Shown here: positions 58,086 through 64,000 of the stretch, in pieces
Numbering within the stretch: position 1 is the stretch's first letter
Layout: the number at the start of each line of letters is the position of its first letter
Source of the DNA: Siphonodentalium dalli
Taxonomy: Eukaryota > Mollusca > Scaphopoda > Gadilida > Siphonodentaliidae
DNA: 64,000 bases
Direction of reading: 5' to 3'
Assembly: GCA_032622095.1 (NCBI GenBank)
Contig: CP136068.1
Span: 49,966,443 to 50,030,442 of the forward strand
Notes under the pieces: model-generated
What the model was told of the DNA's origin: nothing
Databases searched by the model: none
What the model saw: the letters and a program-made list of their open reading frames with translations, nothing else
Program-made: the position numbers and the translations under genes

Positions 58086-58507
58086 TCAGGAAATAACCAC
58101 CGATTCTGGCGCATCCCGAATGGTCCCTCCCCTCCCCGCGTCTTGGGCTATGGCCTGGAGTAGGCGCAGCTTAGATGTCTGACTGAGAGAGAGGTACGCC
58201 TTACTCCCGAGATCTAGGAAGAAGCTGATGAGAAACTTTTCGGCTGTCTCGAGTAGAGTATCATCTCCGTAAATCTCACCAAGCGAGTACACGGAAAATA
58301 GAAACTCCTGCGACGTCTCATCGAAAAATTCAATACTGTCACAATGCTCGCCGGCTACCTTGCTGTAGATATCACCGTCGTATCTGTACATAGTCTGTGT
58401 CTTCAATCCATTACCCACTAGATTTATCAGACATTTCCTGCACAGCTCCTCGAGTTCATCGAGCTGGTACTCATTAGCCACAGCATAAAGGTTGAGGGCG
58501 TCACCAC
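58086..58507 (-). CDS. Last exon of a BTB/BACK-like protein (gene 2)
   Basis: Minus-strand acceptor 'ttaatatgtatacttaccag' then exon 'GTGGTGACGCC...'; the frame (two leading bases, then 139 codons) runs to TGA at 58086-58088. It begins 'GDALNLYAVANEYQLDELEE' followed by 'LCRKCL', the typical C-terminal helix of a BTB/POZ fold ('LLxLAxKYxxxxLxxLCxxxL') leading into a BACK-like helical region ('FLFSVYSLGEIYGDDTLLET', 'AEKFLISFFLDLGSKAYLSL', 'TSKLRLLQAIAQDAG'). In this family BTB mediates dimerisation and cullin-3 adaptor or transcription-factor contacts; no Kelch or zinc-finger region is seen in this exon. GC content and codon use are clearly higher than the surroundings. Upstream exons would lie at higher coordinates; none was identified in the window. 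Confidence 0.72.
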
Positions 58508-58535
58508 CTGGTAAGTATACATATTAAGAGATTTA

Positions 58536-58578
58536 TACTCATTAGCCACAGCATACAGCTTGAGGGCGTCGCCACCTA
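58536..58578 (-). pseudogene. Partial duplicate of the gene 2 exon start with its acceptor
   Basis: 'tactcattagccacagcata' + '.ag.ttgagggcgtc.ccacct' at 58536-58578 repeats 58468-58510 with four to five changes, offset by 68 bases. On the minus strand it retains an AG and encodes the same 'GDAL.LYAVANEY', then runs into non-homologous sequence. It sits directly upstream of the true acceptor. Confidence 0.8.
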
Positions 58579-58589
58579 GTATATATATT

Positions 58590-59600
58590 GAGAGCTTTCA
58601 GTTGAATGCATTTAAATGCACATACGGAATTGCAGTAGGTGAAGTGTAATATAAAACAAAAGTACGGAGAAGAATTACCGGTTTTCTCCAATAACTAGGT
58701 ATCCCGTGTTAAAACCTATGCTATATGTAAAGTTTACTGTTAAAGTACCATCCATTTTATCAACATATATTTGAGCAAATTCTAGTCCAGTTCTGCAGAT
58801 TAAAATGTGTCGAGAAATGCGTGCTATTGCATGTCTATACATGTATACTCTACACGTATATACATGCAATATATGATTTTATATTATACGCCTTGAAAAT
58901 ACTTATTGAAAAACGGGGCCCGATTTCCATTCGGCAGGAAACAACGAATAGCGTACATGGTCATGATATATTCACCGACATTATGGAAATAAAGAGCGTT
59001 TGTTTTAATTATGTACGGAATATTGAAAACAGCTGTTAATTCTCAGCGAGTTTTTTTGTCAAGGTATTTTAAATATGCTAAATATGTCAAATATGTATTC
59101 CAGTACTGACATTTTACGTAGACTCCCGAACAATTAATTATTACTATCGAAATGACCTACGTCTGTCCGTCGTACAATTGAGCCGTTCGTGTGTCCGTCA
59201 CGCATTATGGGTACTTATAATTGATAATTGTAGATAATTGACAATTTAGGATATTGTTACCAATATATTGCTGATGTGCAACATGTATATATGCATGACG
59301 AAAACAAAAAGTTTTGGCCGATACGAGGTAATCATCAATCTTGGGCCGTTTTGAGTTGGGTACATTTATGTGTAACCAACTCCTCCCACAATTTTGAATG
59401 CTGAGAATTGAAACTTTAGGCGATATATATTGGTAATGGACGACAGAAAAATATTTTGTTCACAGAGTTATTCACCTTACTCGGTTATTTACCATTCTAA
59501 TTTTTGAATGAATCTTACCAAAGTGAGATTTTTTTGTTCCGATAAAGCCAACCTCTAAATTAAGAAAACCTTCTATTTTTCGGAGGACGTGCATTTTACG
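58590..59600. other. Spacer upstream of gene 2 exon; nothing supported
   Basis: Contains 'gtctgtccgtcgtacaattg' style low complexity at 59160-59205 and no recognisable exon. Confidence 0.5.
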
Positions 59601-59779
59601 TTCAAATTTGTCATGTCCTCGACTCTCGCTCACCCTCTTCTCTCCATACCTGTCTGTCTGTCTCTCGCTCGCTCACTCTCTCATCACATCGCTTGCTCAC
59701 TACATTTTCGCTCTATCCCTTCCGTCGCCATATCTCTCCATCCCTTTATAATCCATATTGGCCCCTCACCACCTCTACA

Positions 59780-62270
59780 TGCACATACTTCCCCCTTATC
59801 CCCATTCCTCCCCATCTCCCCTCCCGATGTATATATTCCAGTCTATCTCCATACCTCGTCCTCGATATATCTTCTCGCTCTTTCCCCTATCTCACTATCT
59901 CACTCTCCATATATTCATCTCTCTCTTTTTCCCTATCTCCCGATCAGACCCTCCATATATTCTTCTCCCCTTTTCCCCGATCTCCCAATCTCACCCTCAG
60001 TATATTCTTCTCCCTTTTCCCTATCACCCGATCTCACCCTCTGTATATTCTTCTAACCCCCCCCCCCCATCTCAAAATATCACCCTCCATATATTCACTC
60101 CCTATTTTCGCCTATATCCCGATCTCACCCTCCATATATTCGTCAACCTTTACTCCTATCTCCCGATCATACCCTACATATATTCTTCTCCCTTTTCCCT
60201 ATCTTCCGATCTCACCCTCTGTATATTCTTCTGTTCCCCTATCTCTAGATCTCACCCTCCCTATATATATATTCTTCTTCCTATTTTCGCCTATCTCCCA
60301 ATCTCACCCTCCATATAGTATTCTCCCTTTTCTTCTCTCTATCTCCCGACCTCACCCACCATATAATCTTCTCCCTTTCCCCATATCTCCCGATCTCACC
60401 CTCCATATAGTCTTCTCCCTATTTTCCCATATCTCCTGATCTCACCCTCCATATACTCTTCTCCCTATTTTCCCATATCTCTCGATCTCACATCCATATA
60501 TTATTCTCCATTTTCCCCTATCTCCCGATCTCACCCTCCATATATTATTCTCCCTTTTCTTCTCTCTATCTCCCGATCTCACCCTCCATATATTCTTATC
60601 CCTTTCCCCCTATCTCCCGATTTCGCCCTCCATATATTATTCTCCCTTTTCTTCTCTCTATCTCCAGATCTCACCCTCCATATATTCTTCTCCCTTTCCC
60701 CCTATCTCCCGATCTCACCCTCCGTAGAGTCTTCTCCCTATTTTCCCATATCTCCCGATCTCACCCTCCATATATTCTTCTCCATTTCCCCTATCTCCCG
60801 ATCTCACCCGCCATATATTCGTCTCCCGTTCCCCTATCTCCTGATCTCACCCTCCATATATTCGTCTCCCTTTCCCCTATCTCCCGTCTCATCCTCCATA
60901 TATTATTCCCCCCCCTCATCCATATCTCCCTATCTCACCCTCCATATATTCTTCTCCCTTTCCCCCTATCCCCCGATCTCACCCTCCATATACTATTCTC
61001 CCTTTTCCCCTATCTCCTGATCGTATCCTCCATATATTCTTCCCCTATCTCCCGATCTCACCTCCATATATTATTATGCCACCTCCCTCCTATCTCCCGA
61101 TCTCACCCTCCATATATTATTCTACCTCCTTGCCCCCTATCTCCCGATATCACCTCCATATATTATTCTCCCTCTTTCCCCTATCTCCCGATCTCACCCT
61201 CCATATATTATTCTTCCTCCATATCTCCCTATCTCACCCTCCATATATTATTCTCCCTTTTCCCCTATCTCCTGAACTTACATTTATTCTCTCCCTATTT
61301 TCGCCTATATCCCGATCTCAACCTCCATATATTCGTCTCCCTTTTCCCTATCTTCCGATCATACCCACCATATATTCTTCTCCCTTTTCCCTATCTCCCG
61401 ATCTCACCCTCTGCATATTCTTCTGTTCCCCTATCTCTAGATCTCACCCTCCCTATATATATATTCTTCTTCCTATTTTCGCCTATCTCCCAATCACACC
61501 CTCCATATATTATTCTCCATTTTCTTCTCTCTATCTCCCGACCTCACCCTCCATATAATATTCTCCCTTTCCCCTATCTCACCGTCCATATAGTCTTCTC
61601 CCTATTTTCCCATATCTCCTGATCTCACCCTCCATATATTCTTCTCCCTATTTTCCCATATCTCCCGATCTCACCATCCATATATTTTTCTCCCTTTTCC
61701 CCTATCTCCCGATCTCACCCTCCATATATTATACTCCATTTTCTTCTGTCTATCTCCAGATCTCACCCTCCATATATTCGTCTCCCTCTACCAGCCTATC
61801 TCACGATCTCAACCTCCATGTATTCTTCTCCCTTCTCCAAATATCTCCCGATCTCACCATCCATATATTATTCTCCCTTTCCCCATCCCCCGATCTCACC
61901 CTCCATATATTATTCTCCATTGTCTTCTCTCTATCTCACGATCTCACCCTCCATATATTCTTCTCCCTTTCCCCTATCTCCAGATCTCACCCTCCGTATA
62001 TTATTCTCCCTCTTCCTCCATATCTCCCTATCTCACCCTCCATATATTCTTCTCCCTTTCCCCCTATCTCCCGATCTCACCCTCCATATATTATTCTCCC
62101 TTTTTCCCCTATCTCCATATCTCACCCTCCATATAATCTTCTCCCTCTTTTCCCCTATCTCCCGATCTCACCCTCCATATATTCTTCTCCCTTTCACCCT
62201 ATCTCCTGATCTCGCCCTCCATATATTATTGTCCCTATTCCTCCCTATCTCCCTATCTCACCCTGCATAT
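59780..62270 (+). repeat. ~43-bp pyrimidine-rich satellite, about 2.5 kb
   Basis: Unit 'ctatctcccgatctcaccct' 'ccatatattcttctcccttt' plus 'ccc', varying between roughly 40 and 47 bases, some 55-60 copies with higher-order variants ('ttcttctctctatctcc', 'attttcgcctatatccc'). 59600-59780 is a related C/T-rich lead-in. The plus strand is overwhelmingly C and T, interrupted by the 'atatatt' of each unit. All three plus-strand frames stay open for long stretches (e.g. 59693-60439) because the unit has few purines; these are not genes. Confidence 0.95.
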
Positions 62271-62930
62271 TTCGGTCGCCATTTTGGACGAGATGTAAGG
62301 TAATTACTTCGCATCAGCATTCCCAACTAAACTCTAAGCATGGATGGAATTGTTATGACAATAACGCCCACTGATGTGAATAAGAGGGATTTTCGGTGAA
62401 TTTTACAAAATATTTCCGCCATCTTGCATTTGTGGGACTTTTTCTTGGATGAAATATGAGGAAAGTAATTCGCTTCAGTAATCCCTTCAGTAATCCCTAC
62501 TCACAACTGTATGAATGGATGCAGTTGTGACAATAACGCTCGCTGATGTAAAAATCGGCAATTTTCGTTGATTTTTCAATTTCTGGTCGCCATTTTGGCC
62601 ACCATCTTGGATTTGGGTGAATACTCCTTAACTCAAGTATAAGAGAAATCTCAGACCGTTATCTCCTACACATATATGTATGTGTATCTTAACAGTAACA
62701 ACCACTGACTCGAAACAGACATTACGATTCGGCGTTGACATGAATATACCGGCAACGTGATATCGGGCAAACATATCCCACCAGGATATCACTGTGTGCT
62801 TGAATGACTATTATGTCAGTAACATGTATAAAACCATATTTCTTCCACAGCGACAAACGATAGGTGGTGAAATCCCTAAAATTAAGCATATTTTTATATC
62901 TTGGCCGCCATATTGGATTTTGTTGAATGA
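62270..62930 (+). repeat. Diverged tandem repeat with 'gccattttgga' motifs
   Basis: 'ggtcgccattttgga' (62271, 62584), 'tccgccatcttgcattt' (62416), 'gacaataacgc(c/t)c.ctgatgt' (62359, 62528) and 'taattcgc.tcagca/taat' recur at about 170-240-base spacing. Similar words occur at 11475-12290. Non-coding. Confidence 0.6.
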
Positions 62931-63183
62931 ACAATGAATCGAGTGGATGACAATACATGTACCACCTTTGATATTATATTTACTATAATGGCCCTCAAAA
63001 AGACCGGGTGAATATCAAGCAAAATGGCCGTTAGACAGGGAAACGAAATAAATGAAGACGGGTTAGGTGATATAGAGGTTGTGACCGAAACGTTATAGAG
63101 ATGTCAGGGTTGGTTTTCGGCGAACCATCCAAGTTTTTTGCGAGTGAACAAAATGTGATTAAATTTAATGTAATATTAATTTG

Positions 63184-63453
63184 TTAACCCTTTAATGACT
63201 GGAGCTTCCTCGATGTTTGCGTAAACACTGTGCCAATGCATTCTCGTATACATGGGCGCATCGTATACATGTATATAAGAGAATGCCTAACAATATTAAC
63301 CTTTATCTTGTAAGCCAGTGCAATTATCTTATACATGTATATACGAGGCTCCCTATGGGAGAATCGCATATATAAATAAGATAATGCACTGGCACATGCT
63401 CGCTAATCCTGCACCAGCGCTGCTCCCGTCGTGAACCCCATGAGAGGGTTAAT
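63184..63453 (+). mobile_element. MITE pair member 2 (inverted copy of 48305-48568)
   Basis: Opens TTAACCCTTTAATGACTGG and closes with '...tgagagggttaa', so it has short inverted ends. The internal blocks match 48305-48568 in reverse order. The two copies are about 15 kb apart, so they are dispersed, not arms of one element. Confidence 0.78.
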
Positions 63454-63733
63454 TATCGAGCTTACGCAGCGAAATGGACACCTTGACAACAACCTATATA
63501 AGACGCATTGAATCTGACTTTAAATCTTATATTTTCGTAATTAGGATCATAACCGCACTAAAATATGGCCATTATTGACACCACACCACAGAATTGAAGC
63601 TATGCTTACCAATTGATTGTTAAATTATGTACCAAAGTCCATTTCAGCTATGGTAACTTATGGATGACTGATGTACTTGTATATATTGTGAATAAAGTTA
63701 TCCTGTCATATCCTACTTAATGTTTTATATAAT

Positions 63734-63884
63734 GATTAACTGTCATGTGGACTGTTTTTATGGATACGTAACCGTGAGGTAAGTGGACATAACTTGTGTA
63801 AAACCCGAAGGGTTTTACATACAAGTTATGACCACTTACCTCACGGTTACATCTCCATAAAAATAGTCCACATGACAGTTAATC
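63734..63884. repeat. Near-perfect 151-bp hairpin
   Basis: 'gattaactgtcatgtggact...cgtgaggtaagtggacataa' pairs with '...ttatgaccacttacctcacggttac...gtccacatgacagttaatc' over about 72 bp, with a loop of a few bases around 'cccgaaggg'. Only a handful of mismatches; no duplication assigned. Confidence 0.88.
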
Positions 63885-64000
63885 CTTATATTTATATACA
63901 TTTAGCGAAAAAGCCACTTTTGTAAATGTATTTAAATCGAAAAGTGTATCGTGCGAAAAACAGCCCCAAATACCAAATAGCACCCTTGGCAAAAGTTAAT

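Noticed and set aside
59589..62303. Long plus-strand open frames (up to 248 codons)
   Set aside because: They lie wholly in the ~43-bp satellite, overlap each other in all three frames and encode only the translated repeat.
1..64000. tRNA, rRNA or snRNA genes
   Set aside because: No cloverleaf, A/B-box pair or recognisable rRNA core was found by eye; a covariance-model search would be needed to exclude diverged copies.

Overview
The window looks like AT-rich, repeat-dominated DNA from a metazoan with large introns. A lophotrochozoan, most likely a bivalve mollusc, is my best guess. That is an inference from the repeat style (scattered elements opening with a 'gagacgaagtctcc...' head followed by CCGT-rich low complexity), from the mix of non-LTR retrotransposons with many terminal-inverted-repeat (TIR) elements and long minisatellites, and from intron-exon structure. 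There is no bacterial-type gene organisation, and I recognise no tRNA, rRNA or CRISPR.

Host genes. (1) Plus strand: four exon-like segments (17589-17854, 31698-31846, 37500-37833, 42466-42674) have good splice sites and fully compatible phases (1/1, 0/0, 1/1). Together they give about 318 residues of one protein, 5' incomplete: a charged, probably coiled-coil N-terminal part, one hydrophobic membrane segment, then a soluble alpha/beta-looking domain and a stop codon. I do not recognise the family. (2) Minus strand: a last exon of a BTB/BACK-like protein at 58086-58507, with a 68-bp-offset partial duplication of its splice acceptor just upstream.

Mobile DNA, left to right. 1-6.5 kb: a dispersed repeat ('R'), two TTAA-flanked palindromic MITEs, an adenain-like protease relic and a 27-bp minisatellite. 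6,981-16,409: a 9.4-kb composite insertion with 5-bp target-site duplications (TSDs, GTAAC) that splits an old LINE reverse-transcriptase gene; removing it restores the reading frame. Inside it are a large foldback element (7171-11318), itself split by a CR1/L2-like LINE, and a TA-flanked inverted-repeat element (12614-15415), itself split by another LINE with a 12-bp TSD. 17-31 kb: first intron of gene 1, with a 31-bp minisatellite, an hAT-like MITE with 8-bp TSD, R copies, and a near full-length 6.1-kb two-ORF LINE (23781-29914) inserted in an R copy with TSD ATAACTC. 31.9-36.6 kb: a 4.7-kb TIR element carrying an 'EADT' relic. 38.9-41.1 kb: a LINE with its catalytic RT core deleted.

42.7-64 kb is intergenic and repeat-rich: more TTAA MITEs, a tandem promoter-like module (CRE plus TATA), three near-perfect hairpins, a foldback element built of AGATATCT-type palindromes with 6-bp TSD CACCCC (52207-53971), and long satellites (62-bp, 28-bp and about 43-bp units, the last a pyrimidine-rich tract of about 2.5 kb). 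Most long open frames in these arrays are repeat artefacts. The nested insertions give a readable relative chronology, which is the most informative part of the window. Boundaries of diverged repeats are approximate; boundaries with stated TSDs were read base by base.
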